Made by a program: the position numbers and the translations under genes. A stretch of 54,807 nucleotides of DNA from an uncultured Treponema sp. Its GTDB lineage: Bacteria > Spirochaetota > Spirochaetia > Treponematales > Treponemataceae. The stretch covers positions 1 to 54,807 of the forward strand of contig CALHVG010000021.1 in the NCBI GenBank assembly GCA_938039145.1. The letters run 5' to 3'. Position 1 is the stretch's first letter. Each line of letters opens with the position of its first letter. The notes beneath the pieces are model-generated. The model was given only the letters and a program-made list of their open reading frames with translations, did not search any database and had not been told where the DNA came from. Shown in pieces: positions 8,286-16,616 of this stretch.

Positions 8286-8884
8286 TAAAATCCTATAGGG
8301 CGGCTAAGGTTGTTAGTCATTGCACCGTGCAAGTCCATGTTGCAGCATTTTTCAGTGCCTACGCTAGACGGAGGTCCGTGTCCCGGCATTATGATTGTGT
8401 TTTCCTGCTGGGAAAGAATTCTTTCGTTTATGTTCTGTCTAAGGATGTGGCTTGAATAACTTGAGTTCGTGCTTCCGATTCTGCCTGCGGTTATAGAGTC
8501 GCCGGTAAAAAGCACGCTTCCTATTTTGTAGACCATTGAATCTGCTGTGTGCCCCGGAAGCATCATGTAGTGGACAGTCATTCCGGCAAGGCGCAGTTTT
8601 CCGTCTCCGTTAAGAACCGTCGTGTCTTTTCCTGCGATTCCCCAGTCCGCGCCGTAAATCCTTGGCGAATATATTTTGAGCATTGTTTTAAGCCCGTTCA
8701 CGTGGCTTTTGTGGTTGTGGGTTATAAGCACGGATGTCAGCTTGAACTCGTTCACTTCTATCTGTTCGATTATTTCATCGTTCATCTCGCCCGGATCTAT
8801 TATTATGACATCCTTCGTTTTTTCGTTTGCGACAACGTATGTGTTTGAAAAACCTTCGGAATTAAGATGATAGTAGATTTTCAT
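8282..8884 (-). CDS. MBL-fold metallo-hydrolase-like protein with a degenerate metal motif
   Basis: The 200-residue protein is a compact metallo-beta-lactamase fold of the glyoxalase II/hydroxyacylglutathione hydrolase type: VIIIDPG, the HNHKSH block (residues 56-61), LPGHTADSM (His112), FTGDS (Asp129) and MPGHGP (His169). In active two-metal enzymes the first block is HxHxDH; here the Asp is Ser60, which removes a ligand of the second metal. It could be a one-metal enzyme or a non-catalytic relative. Its ATG overlaps the stop of the pentapeptide-repeat gene (8881-8884), so the two are probably an operon. Confidence 0.85.
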   Translation of the reverse strand: MKIYYHLNSEGFSNTYVVANEKTKDVIIIDPGEMNDEIIEQIEVNEFKLTSVLITHNHKSHVNGLKTMLKIYSPRIYGADWGIAGKDTTVLNGDGKLRLAGMTVHYMMLPGHTADSMVYKIGSVLFTGDSITAGRIGSTNSSYSSHILRQNINERILSQQENTIIMPGHGPPSSVGTEKCCNMDLHGAMTNNLSRPIGFY

Positions 8885-9555
8885 ATGTTTTCCACCTGCT
8901 GATTGCGCCCGTTCAGATCTTGAAAAATCTCGCTTCCTTTTTCGTCGAATATAGCATCCCTTGTGTTACTCATTTTGAACGACACGTTTTCCTGAACTAT
9001 GTCGAAGAAGGTCGTTTTTTTAAGGTTGCAGTTTCTGAACGACGTATTTATGAGCTTTGCCTTTATAAAGCGCGAAAAGAAAAGATCCGAATCGTCGAAT
9101 GAAGACTGAAACGACTGAATTCCGTTGAAGTTGTCCTGTATAAGGTCGCTGTCGGTAAAAAGCGTATGGGAAAACTTGCAAAGAGCAAACGAATCAAACT
9201 GCATATTGCACTTTAGAAAGTTGCAGTCCATGAATGTAGCAAAATCGAAGGTGCTCAATGTGCTTCTAAATCCCTTGGAATGAATATTGGTAAAAGTGCA
9301 GTGCATAAGGTTACAGCCGATAAACCGCTTTTCAGAAAGGTCGATTCCTGAAAATGTCATTCCGCTTGCGTTAAGCCCGATGATTTTATCGTGGTTCTTT
9401 ATGTAATTCAGAATATCCTGCGTAACTTTTCCCGGATTAGGGGTGTGATCAAGGCAGTAGCCCTTGTCCGCAACAATATTGCCGTTTTCGTCGATTTTAG
9501 ATACGGCAAGGTTTCCGCAAGCCCGTACAATGCATTTGTTAAGCGTAAACATCAT
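8881..9555 (-). CDS. Pentapeptide-repeat protein
   Basis: Residues from about 60 to 205 of this 224-residue protein repeat A/C-[D/N]-[L/F]-x-x-like units: MTFSGIDLSEKRFIGCNLMHC, CNFLKCNMQFDSF, FTDSDLIQDNF, ANLINTSF-like runs. This predicts a right-handed quadrilateral beta-helix. The N-terminal 55 residues are a separate small region with several cysteines. Such proteins are often binding scaffolds; a few mimic DNA and protect gyrase, but nothing here assigns that role. It is the first gene of a pair with the MBL-fold gene, overlapping it by 4 bases. Confidence 0.8.
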   Translation of the reverse strand: MMFTLNKCIVRACGNLAVSKIDENGNIVADKGYCLDHTPNPGKVTQDILNYIKNHDKIIGLNASGMTFSGIDLSEKRFIGCNLMHCTFTNIHSKGFRSTLSTFDFATFMDCNFLKCNMQFDSFALCKFSHTLFTDSDLIQDNFNGIQSFQSSFDDSDLFFSRFIKAKLINTSFRNCNLKKTTFFDIVQENVSFKMSNTRDAIFDEKGSEIFQDLNGRNQQVENI

Positions 9556-9702
9556 CGCAATGTTATCACTTAAATTGATTTTTGATAACCGCCTTTATTT
9601 GCATAAATAAACCGGCTCTGTTAAAAATTTTCTAAAAGCAGTCGGATTTGTTCAAAACCGGACTTTAAGACTTTTCTGCAAAATCAAAACTTTTCCGTTG
9701 TG

Positions 9703-9797
9703 CAGGTAGGCTGATTTATTCCGCTGTTTCTACTGCGGGTTCCGGTTTTACAAAGCGTTGATAAAAGCACGGAATAAAGTCCGTTCATGCCTACCTG
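9703..9797. repeat. Nested inverted repeats at the head of the 23-nt array
   Basis: CAGGTAGGC (9703-9711) pairs with GCCTACCTG (9789-9797), and inside it TTTATTCCG (9715-9723) pairs with CGGAATAAA (9770-9778). The structure ends where the tandem array begins. The remaining part of the 585-base gap (9556-9702) shows nothing I can name. Confidence 0.7.
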
Positions 9798-10071
9798 TCA
9801 CTATGCAGATAAGATGTCTATCACTACGCAGATAAGCTGTCTATCATTATGCAGATAAGGTGTCTATCACTATGCAGATAAGGTGTCTATCATTATGCAG
9901 ATAGACTGATTATCACTATGCAGATAGACTGATTATCACTATGCAGATAAGGTGTCTATCACTATGCAGATAAGGTGTCTATCATTACGCAGATAAGGTG
10001 TCTATCACTATGCAGATAAGATGTTTATCATTACGCAGATAGACCGCTTATCGTTACGCAGACAGTCCGCT
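9796..10071 (+). repeat. Array of twelve 23-nt tandem repeats (array 1)
   Basis: The pentamer GCAGA recurs at 9805, 9828, 9851, 9874, 9897, 9920, 9943, 9966, 9989, 10012, 10035 and 10058, a strict 23-base period. The unit is close to TATCACTATGCAGATAAGG plus TGTC. The linker CA(C/T)TA(T/C)GC is conserved, while the segment between GATA and TATC varies. There are no unique spacers, so it is not CRISPR. It lies 70 bases before murI. Confidence 0.95.
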
Positions 10072-10140
10072 TTGCATTATGGTTTTCGGAAATATACAAA
10101 GACCTCTTTCCGTGCTAAAATCCGCCCTTAAGGGGATTCT

Positions 10141-10938
10141 ATGCACTTTGATTTTGCATTTCTTGATTCGGGAACGGGCGGACTTCCTTACCTTAGGTTC
10201 CTTAAGGATAAAAAACCTTCGGCTTCCTGCGTCTATGTGGGGGACACAAAAAACTTCCCATACGGCGAAAAGTCCCCTGAGGAAATTATCGAAAAGTCTT
10301 CCGAATGCGTGGAAAACATCATTAAAAAGTGGAAGCCAAAAGTCATAGTCATAGCGTGCAACACGATTTCAGTAACGGCGCTTTCGGTGTTCAGAGAACG
10401 GTTTTGCGATACTGTATTTGTGGGTACCGTTCCTGCAATAAAGCCCGCCTCGCTTGTTTCAAAAAAAGGACGCATAGGGCTTCTTGCAACAAATACCACT
10501 GTGAACCACCCGTACACAAAAAAGCTCATCCTGGATTTTGCAAAGGACTGCGCTGTTATAAGCCGGGGCGACCCGGAATTAATAGAGTTCATCGAAAACG
10601 AGTTTTATGCGGCCTCTGGAGCTGAGCGCCTTTCTGCGGTAAGACCTGCCGTAGACTTTTTTAAAACCGCCGGATGCGATGCAATCGTTCTTGCCTGCAC
10701 TCACTTTCTGAACATGAGCGGTTACATTCAGGCGGAAGCGGGTAATGAAATAAAGGTGCTTGACAGCAGAGAAGGGGTTGTAAAACACGCTCTTGAAGTT
10801 GCAGGAAAAATAGATGATGAAAAAGGCGTGTTATCTATGCTTTATGTTACAGGTTCCGTTCTAGGTAAGGACAGCCCGCATTTTAAGGATTTTTGCCAAA
10901 AGAACGGAATCATTTTCGGCGGAAAGGCAGATTTTTGA
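10141..10938 (+). CDS. murI: Glutamate racemase
   Basis: The 265-residue protein starts FLDSGTGGLPYL, the racemase N-terminal loop, and carries both catalytic cysteines: IACNT (Cys73) and LACTHF (Cys186). VYVGDTKNFPYGEKS is the substrate-contacting segment. It makes D-glutamate for peptidoglycan in the cytoplasm. AAGGGG precedes the ATG at good spacing. The repeat array lies immediately upstream and could affect its expression. No cell-wall gene is next to it; icd follows after 91 bases and seems to have its own promoter. Confidence 0.93.
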   Translation: MHFDFAFLDSGTGGLPYLRFLKDKKPSASCVYVGDTKNFPYGEKSPEEIIEKSSECVENIIKKWKPKVIVIACNTISVTALSVFRERFCDTVFVGTVPAIKPASLVSKKGRIGLLATNTTVNHPYTKKLILDFAKDCAVISRGDPELIEFIENEFYAASGAERLSAVRPAVDFFKTAGCDAIVLACTHFLNMSGYIQAEAGNEIKVLDSREGVVKHALEVAGKIDDEKGVLSMLYVTGSVLGKDSPHFKDFCQKNGIIFGGKADF

Positions 10939-11017
10939 TTCCTCTAAGTAAGAGTTCAATGCTACGCAAGGTTTTTAAGCTTTATTACTGACTGTTTCAA
11001 TTATCGTTCCTATTCAG

Positions 11018-11023
11018 TATAAT
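11018..11023 (+). promoter_or_regulatory. TATAAT box 6 bases before the icd start codon
   Basis: A perfect TATAAT (11018-11023) lies so close to the ATG at 11030 that transcription would begin at or next to the start codon. The -35 region (TTTCAA, 10995-11000) is weak. No SD is present before the ATG, so a leaderless mRNA is plausible. Confidence 0.5.
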
Positions 11024-11029
11024 CTTTGT

Positions 11030-12238
11030 ATGACCAGAATTCAGATGAAAAACGCCCTCGCGGAACTCGACGGCGATGAAATGACACGTGTTTTATGGAA
11101 AGTCATAAAGGACGAACTCCTTTTGCCTTATATTGACCTCAAAACCGAATACTTTGACCTTGGGCTTAAAAGCCGAGACGATTCGGATGACAGAATTACT
11201 TATGAGGCTGCAAATGCCATAAAACGTCTTGGCGTGGGAGTAAAATGCGCCACCATAACGTCGAATGCCGCCAGAATGGAAGAATATCATCTAAAGAAAC
11301 TTACGCCTTCTCCCAACGGAATCCTTAGGGGCGAGCTTGACGGAACGATTTTCCGTTCGCCTATATTCGTGGACAATATAAAATGCAATGTTTCAAGCTG
11401 GAAAAAGCCTATTGTGCTTGGACGGCACGGCTACGGCGATGTTTACAAGAATTGCGAAATAAAAACTCCTTGTGCAGGGGTGGCGGAACTTGTCTTTCGC
11501 GGGAACGACGGTACTGAAATCAGGAAGACGATTCAGGAAATGAAAGGCCCCGGAATAATTCAAGGAATGCATAATCTTGATAACTCGATAGAAAGTTTTG
11601 CGCGCTGTTGCTTTTCATATGCGCTTGACAGAAAAATAAGCGTATGGTTCGGCGCAAAAGACACAATTTCAAAGACATATGACGGAACTTTTAAGGAAAT
11701 CTTTCAGCGTATTTTCGACATTGAGTTCAAGAAAAGGTTCGACGAGGCGGGAATCGAATATTTTTACACGCTGATAGACGATGCCGTTGCCCGTGTAATG
11801 AAAAGCGAAGGCGGTTTTCTGTGGGCGTGCAAAAACTACGACGGTGACGTTATGAGCGACATGATAGCGTCCGCCTGCGGAAGCCTTGCAATGATGACTT
11901 CGGTTCTTGTTTCTCCGAACGGCGAGTTTGAGTTTGAGGCGAGTCACGGAACCGTGCAGAAGCATTACTACCGCTATCTGAAAGGCGAAAAAACTTCCAC
12001 AAATCCTGTTGCGACAATCTTTGCGTGGACGGGAGCTCTTTCAAAACGCGGGGAACTTGACGGAACTCAAGACCTTGTGGATTTTTCAAAGAATCTTGAG
12101 AAGGCTGTGCTATCTACAATTCAGGAAGGATTTATGACAGGAGACCTTGCTTCTTTTTCAGTTCCTTCTGCAAAAAAAATGCTTGACAGTTGGGAATTCA
12201 TAGCCGCCATAAAAGAACGGCTTTCTATAAATTTTTAG
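11030..12238 (+). CDS. icd: NADP-dependent isocitrate dehydrogenase (type II, eukaryote-like)
   Basis: The 402-residue protein matches the dimeric, eukaryote-type NADP enzymes rather than E. coli Icd: ELDGDEMTRVLW near the start, TITSNAARMEEY, SPNGILRGELDGTIFRSPI, and FEASHGTVQKHYY with the NADP-binding loop. It oxidises isocitrate to 2-oxoglutarate and supplies NADPH and glutamate precursor. A second in-frame ATG at 11045 would start the protein at MKNALAELDG, closer to the family start; neither ATG has a good SD, and the TATAAT at 11018 favours 11030. The next gene begins 13 bases after the stop. Confidence 0.94.
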   Translation: MTRIQMKNALAELDGDEMTRVLWKVIKDELLLPYIDLKTEYFDLGLKSRDDSDDRITYEAANAIKRLGVGVKCATITSNAARMEEYHLKKLTPSPNGILRGELDGTIFRSPIFVDNIKCNVSSWKKPIVLGRHGYGDVYKNCEIKTPCAGVAELVFRGNDGTEIRKTIQEMKGPGIIQGMHNLDNSIESFARCCFSYALDRKISVWFGAKDTISKTYDGTFKEIFQRIFDIEFKKRFDEAGIEYFYTLIDDAVARVMKSEGGFLWACKNYDGDVMSDMIASACGSLAMMTSVLVSPNGEFEFEASHGTVQKHYYRYLKGEKTSTNPVATIFAWTGALSKRGELDGTQDLVDFSKNLEKAVLSTIQEGFMTGDLASFSVPSAKKMLDSWEFIAAIKERLSINF

Positions 12239-12251
12239 AGCGAGGTTTAGG

Positions 12252-13070
12252 GTGAAAAAGATTGCCATAGTTACAGGCGCGTCTTCGGGAATGGGAAGAG
12301 ATTTTGCTCTGCTTCTTTCCGATTTTGTTGATGTTGATGAGATTTGGTTAATGTCACGCAGGGAGGCAAAACTTGCCGCATTGGCGCAGGAACTCAAGGA
12401 ACGGAACGCCCCGCACGCCCGTACTTTTGAGATAGACCTTGGAGGACGAGCCGGTGTTGCACGTTTTTCTACGGTTCTTGAGTGCGAGCGAATCCTTGAC
12501 GAAAGTTCCGGCGGATTTGAGATAACACTTCTTGTAAACAATGCGGGCTTCGGAACTTACGGAACGTTTGCCGAGACTGACATTCAGCGGGAACTCGACA
12601 TGATTGACCTGAACTGCACGACGCTTACGGGAATTGCAGGTTATTGTCTTCCGTTTATGAAAAAAAACTCAATTCTTATAAATACGGCAAGCCTTGCGTC
12701 TTTTATGCCGCTTGGAAACTTTGCTGTTTACGGAGCGACAAAGGCGTTCGTGCTCAGTTTTTCGCTGGCATTGGCTTCCGAAGTAAAGGATAAAGGAATA
12801 AAAGTCTGCGCCTTGTGCCCCGGCCCTGTCAACACTGAATTTGCGAATGTCGCTTCAAACGGTGCTCGAAAACTTGTGTGGAAAGGCCGCCCCTCGGACA
12901 AGGTTGTGCACCACTGTCTTAAAAAAGCAGTTCGCGGAAGGCATATAGCAATCTACATCCTAAAATGGAGATTTACGGCATTTTTGAGCCGTTTTGTAGG
13001 CCGTTACCTTTGCGCCCGGTTCACGTACAGGTACTGTAAGCGTCCTAACGGAATGAACGGACTTTCTTAA
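12252..13070 (+). CDS. Short-chain dehydrogenase/reductase
   Basis: The 272-residue protein begins with the Rossmann signature VTGASSGMG and has the LVNNAGFG segment, a catalytic Ser in NTASLAS and the YGATKAF active-site Tyr/Lys. The C-terminal tail is basic. It is an NAD(P)-dependent oxidoreductase of the classical SDR type, resembling the DltE/YqjQ-like subgroup, but the substrate is not assigned. It starts with GTG, preceded by GAGG at good spacing. It follows icd closely and precedes a sugar transporter by 18 bases, so it may belong to the carbohydrate cluster, perhaps as a sugar or keto-acid reductase (inference). Confidence 0.85.
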   Translation: MKKIAIVTGASSGMGRDFALLLSDFVDVDEIWLMSRREAKLAALAQELKERNAPHARTFEIDLGGRAGVARFSTVLECERILDESSGGFEITLLVNNAGFGTYGTFAETDIQRELDMIDLNCTTLTGIAGYCLPFMKKNSILINTASLASFMPLGNFAVYGATKAFVLSFSLALASEVKDKGIKVCALCPGPVNTEFANVASNGARKLVWKGRPSDKVVHHCLKKAVRGRHIAIYILKWRFTAFLSRFVGRYLCARFTYRYCKRPNGMNGLS

Positions 13071-13088
13071 AGTTTTTGGAGATAACTT

Positions 13089-13982
13089 ATGCAGTATTTG
13101 ACGGCTCTTGTTCCCGCTTTGTGCTGGGGAAGCGTGGGGCTTGTTTCGGGAAAAATAGGCGGAAGCGTAAAACAGCAGACTCTCGGAATGGTGCTCGGAG
13201 CGGCATTGTTCGCAGTGATTTTTACGCTTTTCAACATAAACTCCTTTTTGGATTCATGCTCGCCTATGCTTTGGATTTTTGGAATCCTTTCCGGTTTTCT
13301 TTGGACACTCGGTCAGACTTTTCAGTTTTCAGCCATGAAAAAACTCGGAATTTCAAAAGCGTATCCTCTTTCTACGGGAACGCAGCTTATCGGAAACAGC
13401 ATTTTCGGTGCGCTTGTGTTCCGCGAATGGAAAACGGGCGAACAGGCTGCGATTGGGCTTTGTGCGCTTGCAATTCTTATTACGGGAACGACTTTTACAG
13501 CTTTCAGAGAAAAGCGTCTTTCCGACGGAAGTTTTTCGCCCGAAGAAAAAGGCGACTCAAAGGCGGCTGCCGTTTCCGGGGCGATTACGCTTTTTATTTC
13601 TACGCTCGGCTATTGCGGAAACACGGTTGTAATCACGGCAAGCGGACTTGACGCGAAAGGTCTTATGCTTCCGCAGGCTTTGGGTTGGCTTTTGGGCGGA
13701 GCTTTGTTCGCTTTAAGAAAATCGTCGTTCGGAAAAGCCGCTTTTAAGAATATGATTACCGGATTTTCGTTCGGCATAGGAAATCTTTTTCTGATTTTTT
13801 CAATTGCAAACCTCGGACTTGCAATAAGTTTTTCGCTTTCGCAGACGGGGGCGATAATTTCAACATTGGGGCCTGTGCTTTTGCTTGGCGAAAAAAAGAC
13901 AAAAAAAGAACTTGCATTTTCTATGGCGGGGTGCGTTCTTATAATGATTGGCGGCTTCTTTTTGGGTAAGATAAAATATTGA
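13089..13982 (+). CDS. GRP-family sugar transporter
   Basis: The 297-residue protein has about ten hydrophobic segments and the hallmarks of the glucose/ribose porter family in the drug/metabolite transporter superfamily: ALVPALCWGSVGLVSGKIGG at the N-terminus, GQTFQFSAMKKLGISKAYPLSTG in the middle, and GLAISFSLSQTGAIIS near the end. Such proteins (GlcU, RbsU) take up sugars by proton symport. GGAG precedes the ATG. The downstream KDG kinase and KDPG aldolase suggest a hexuronate, ketodeoxy-sugar or hexose substrate. The transporter class is sure; the substrate is inferred. Confidence 0.88.
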   Translation: MQYLTALVPALCWGSVGLVSGKIGGSVKQQTLGMVLGAALFAVIFTLFNINSFLDSCSPMLWIFGILSGFLWTLGQTFQFSAMKKLGISKAYPLSTGTQLIGNSIFGALVFREWKTGEQAAIGLCALAILITGTTFTAFREKRLSDGSFSPEEKGDSKAAAVSGAITLFISTLGYCGNTVVITASGLDAKGLMLPQALGWLLGGALFALRKSSFGKAAFKNMITGFSFGIGNLFLIFSIANLGLAISFSLSQTGAIISTLGPVLLLGEKKTKKELAFSMAGCVLIMIGGFFLGKIKY

Positions 13983-13987
13983 AATCT

Positions 13988-14001
13988 GCATTAATTAATG
14001 C
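13988..14001. promoter_or_regulatory. Perfect 14-bp palindrome upstream of the KDG kinase promoter
   Basis: GCATTAATTAATGC is a perfect palindrome, 26 bases upstream of the -35 box of the kinase gene. It is a candidate operator for a local sugar-responsive regulator; no regulator gene is nearby. Confidence 0.35.
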
Positions 14002-14027
14002 TTGAAAACGTATTTTAGTCTGCGGCA

Positions 14028-14056
14028 TTGAGAATTGTTCATTTTTAGATTATTCT
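14028..14056 (+). promoter_or_regulatory. Promoter of the KDG kinase gene
   Basis: TTGAGA (14028-14033) and TATTCT (14051-14056) are 17 bases apart. The -10 ends 10 bases before the ATG at 14067 and there is no SD, so the transcript would have only a few leader bases. Confidence 0.55.
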
Positions 14057-14066
14057 TCATTCTGAC

Positions 14067-15092
14067 ATGAAAAAGATTGTGCTTTTCGGCGAACTTATGT
14101 TGCGCCTTAGACCTGAAGGAAAGGAACGGCTTTTCCAGAAACCGCTTTTGGAAGCTGTGTTCGGCGGAAGCGAGGCGAACGTTGCAGTAAGCCTTTCCTG
14201 CCTCGGCGAAAAATCCGTATACGTTACAGCTCTTCCCGATAATGCGGTGGCTCAGGCGGCAAAGGCTTCGCTCATGCACCACGGAGTTGAAGTAAAACCT
14301 GTTTTCAGGGAAGGACGCATGGGAATCTACTTTCTTGAAAGCGGTGCATGCCAAAGACCGAGCAGCGTAATATACGACAGGGAGCAAAGCTCTGTTTCCC
14401 TTGCATCTCCCGATGAATACGACTGGAAAGAAATCTTTTGCGATGCGGACTGGTTTCATCTTTCAGGGGTAACGCCTGCAATTTCAGAGAACGCAGCTCT
14501 ATGCTCGTTTAGAGCAATCGACGAAGCAAAAAAAGCAGGCTGCACTGTCAGCTTGGACTTGAATTATCGGAAAAAGCTTTGGAAATGGGGAAAGAGAGCC
14601 GACGAAGTGATGAAACTTCTTGCAAAAAAAGCGGATGTTCTTATTGCAAACGAAGAAGACATTCAAAATTGCCTCGGCATTCCGCTTGAGAATCTTTCAA
14701 GCCCCAAAGAAAGTTACAAACGGCTTTGCGAAGATGTAAAATCCGCTTTTCCCGAAGTCTCTTTTGTGGCGGTTACATTAAGAAAAAGTTACAGCGCGGA
14801 CAGGAACGGCTGGTCGGCGGTAATGAGCGGACGGCACGGATTTTTTGAAAGTGTCCATTACGACATCGAAAACATAGTCGAGCGGGTGGGAGCGGGGGAT
14901 TCTTTTGCCGCAGGACTTATCTACGCCCTTAGACGGAACGAATCCTCGGAGAAAGGTGAAGAAGCTGCCCTGGCTTTTGCCGCAGCCGCAAGCTGCCTTA
15001 AACATTCGATTCCGGGCGACTTTAACCTTTCTTCAAAAGCAGAAATTGAGTCTTTGATGATGGGAAACGGAAACGGACGCATCCTTCGTTAG
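14067..15092 (+). CDS. kdgK: PfkB-family sugar kinase, probable 2-keto-3-deoxygluconate kinase
   Basis: The 341-residue protein shows both PfkB signatures: FGELMLRL and FGGSEANVAVSLSCLG at the N-terminus, and GAGDSFAAGLIYAL at the C-terminus with the catalytic Asp. SLDLNYRKKLW (DxNxR) is the segment typical of KDG kinases. It would phosphorylate KDG to KDPG with ATP. The aldolase that cleaves KDPG starts 13 bases downstream, which strongly supports the assignment over fructokinase or ribokinase. It appears to be the first gene of its transcript. Confidence 0.82.
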   Translation: MKKIVLFGELMLRLRPEGKERLFQKPLLEAVFGGSEANVAVSLSCLGEKSVYVTALPDNAVAQAAKASLMHHGVEVKPVFREGRMGIYFLESGACQRPSSVIYDREQSSVSLASPDEYDWKEIFCDADWFHLSGVTPAISENAALCSFRAIDEAKKAGCTVSLDLNYRKKLWKWGKRADEVMKLLAKKADVLIANEEDIQNCLGIPLENLSSPKESYKRLCEDVKSAFPEVSFVAVTLRKSYSADRNGWSAVMSGRHGFFESVHYDIENIVERVGAGDSFAAGLIYALRRNESSEKGEEAALAFAAAASCLKHSIPGDFNLSSKAEIESLMMGNGNGRILR

Positions 15093-15105
15093 GAATTGCA
15101 AAAAT

Positions 15106-15708
15106 GTGAGAAAGCGGATGAAAAAGGCATCGGGAAAACAAAAAGACTTTGACATAAAAATAGAAAAGGCAGGCGTTGTTGCGGTCTGCTCTGCGATTGA
15201 ACCTCAAAAGGCGCTTGAAATTGCGGAGTATCTTCTTTCAAAAGGGATAAACGCCATGGAAATAGCCTACAGAAATCCTTCAGCTTTTGAAAAGACTGAT
15301 TTATGCATAAAAGCCGTGCGGAATGCTTTTCCTGATATGCTTTTAGGCGGAGCCACAGTCATAAACGCATCTCTTGCACGCAGAGCTGTTAATGCAGGTG
15401 CAAAGTTTATACTGTCTCCGGGCTTTAATCCTTCAACCGTGGGCTATTGCGTAAAACACGGAGTTCCCGTGTACCCCGGAGTTATGACACCGTCCGAGAT
15501 AGAAGCGGCGTTGGAATGGAACCTTACCACATTAAAATTCTTTCCCGCAGAGCAGATAGGTGGAGTAGCCTTTCTGAAAAGCCTTATAGGCCCCTTTCCG
15601 CAAGTAAAGTTTATCGTCTCAGGCGGACTGAATGCGGAAAATCAGGCAGAATACCGCAGCTTAAAGAACGTAGCGGCGGTAAGCGGTTCGTGGCTTTCCG
15701 ATTCCTGA
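15106..15708 (+). CDS. eda: KDPG/KHG aldolase
   Basis: The 200-residue (beta/alpha)8 protein follows the Eda pattern: VVAVCSA, MEIAYRNPSA in place of the usual EVTLRT, GGATVI, FILSPGFNP, PVYPGVMTPSEIEAAL and TTLKFFPAEQIGG with the Schiff-base Lys. It splits KDPG into pyruvate and glyceraldehyde 3-phosphate, completing the lower Entner-Doudoroff or hexuronate route with the kinase upstream. The start is either GTG at 15106 or ATG at 15118; AGGA at 15091-15094 favours the GTG only slightly. Confidence 0.9.
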   Translation: MRKRMKKASGKQKDFDIKIEKAGVVAVCSAIEPQKALEIAEYLLSKGINAMEIAYRNPSAFEKTDLCIKAVRNAFPDMLLGGATVINASLARRAVNAGAKFILSPGFNPSTVGYCVKHGVPVYPGVMTPSEIEAALEWNLTTLKFFPAEQIGGVAFLKSLIGPFPQVKFIVSGGLNAENQAEYRSLKNVAAVSGSWLSDS

Positions 15709-15733
15709 TTATAAAAGCCGGCGCATAAAAGCA

Positions 15734-16477
15734 ATGAAAAAGAACAGAGTATTTTCCGTAATTGACAAGACAGTTCATGACTTTAACCTTATAAACGAAG
15801 GCGACCGAATCCTTGTGGGCGCCTCAGGCGGCAAAGATTCCACAGCCTTAATAGAATACCTTTCAAGACGGACTTTGCGCCCTTCGGAGCATTTTGAGTT
15901 TACGGCGTTACATATTCAGACGGAATTCTCAGGAGCTCTTCAGGAGAACATCGTCGCGCTCTTTCGCAAATGGAACGTGAATCTTGAAGTGCTTAAAATA
16001 GACGTTCAGGAGCGGCTGAAGGAAGGCAAAAAGATGAACTGCTACTGGTGCTCCACGCAAAGGCGCACGGAACTGAACAATTTTGCCGTCGCCAACGGAT
16101 ACAACAAGATTGCACTCGGTCACCATGCAGACGATGTGCTTGAAACATTGGTGATGAACGCTCTTCACAAAGGGGAACTCAGCACAATGATTCCTTCGCT
16201 GAAGTACGAAAAATATCCTGTTACAATAATCCGCCCGCTTTACTACTTGTTTGAGACCGAGATAATCACTCATGCCAAAGAAAACGGCTTTTACGGCTGG
16301 ACTTGCACCTGCGGCTACCAGAGTAACAGCGTCCGGAAAGCTGCAAGGCAGAAGATAGCCTTGCTGACCGAAAACGACATGAACCTGAAAAGGCATCTTC
16401 TTGATTCCCTGCTGAACGTGAACACGGACTATCTGCCTAAAAAGAGAGGACGGGCGAACATCCTAATGCATTCTTAA
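15734..16477 (+). CDS. TtcA-like tRNA thiolation ATPase
   Basis: The 247-residue N-type ATP pyrophosphatase has the PP-loop SGGKDS (residues 31-36), GHHADDVLETL, a CxxC pair (Cys103/Cys106) and a later CTC (Cys191/Cys193). TtcA uses an Fe-S cluster held by three cysteines to make 2-thiocytidine 32 in tRNA; this spacing fits that family. The sequence CYWCSTQRR differs a little from classical TtcA, so a related thiolase is possible. It starts 25 bases after eda but its function is unrelated to sugar metabolism. Confidence 0.8.
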   Translation: MKKNRVFSVIDKTVHDFNLINEGDRILVGASGGKDSTALIEYLSRRTLRPSEHFEFTALHIQTEFSGALQENIVALFRKWNVNLEVLKIDVQERLKEGKKMNCYWCSTQRRTELNNFAVANGYNKIALGHHADDVLETLVMNALHKGELSTMIPSLKYEKYPVTIIRPLYYLFETEIITHAKENGFYGWTCTCGYQSNSVRKAARQKIALLTENDMNLKRHLLDSLLNVNTDYLPKKRGRANILMHS

Positions 16478-16504
16478 AGTGAGTAATTAGTTGTATGTAC
16501 GCCC

Positions 16505-16525
16505 CAAGTTTGCCGCCGGCAAACT
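16505..16525. repeat. CAAGTTTGCC hairpin, stem-I-like
   Basis: CAAGTTTGCC and GGCAAACTTG form a hairpin around a 3-base loop, and a CGAGG/CCTCG hairpin follows about 15 bases later. It resembles stems I and II of the modular element described near 34.6 and 42.3 kb, but stem III is not clear. It lies in the 305-base gap after the TtcA-like gene. Confidence 0.5.
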
Positions 16526-16616
16526 TGCAAGATGATTCGAGGAGTCCACCTCGCCCAAGCCGCTAAAGAAGCTCAAGACAGGCAGGTTCATAAACTCACT
16601 CATCTGCAGTACAGAA

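Noticed and set aside
9796..10071. CRISPR array
   Set aside because: The 23-base units are joined head to tail with no unique spacers, the period has no 30-40 base spacer part, and no cas genes are present.
13076..13651. 191-residue frame overlapping the sugar transporter
   Set aside because: It is in another frame of a clear membrane transporter gene and is rich in Cys, Arg and Phe as expected for a shadow.
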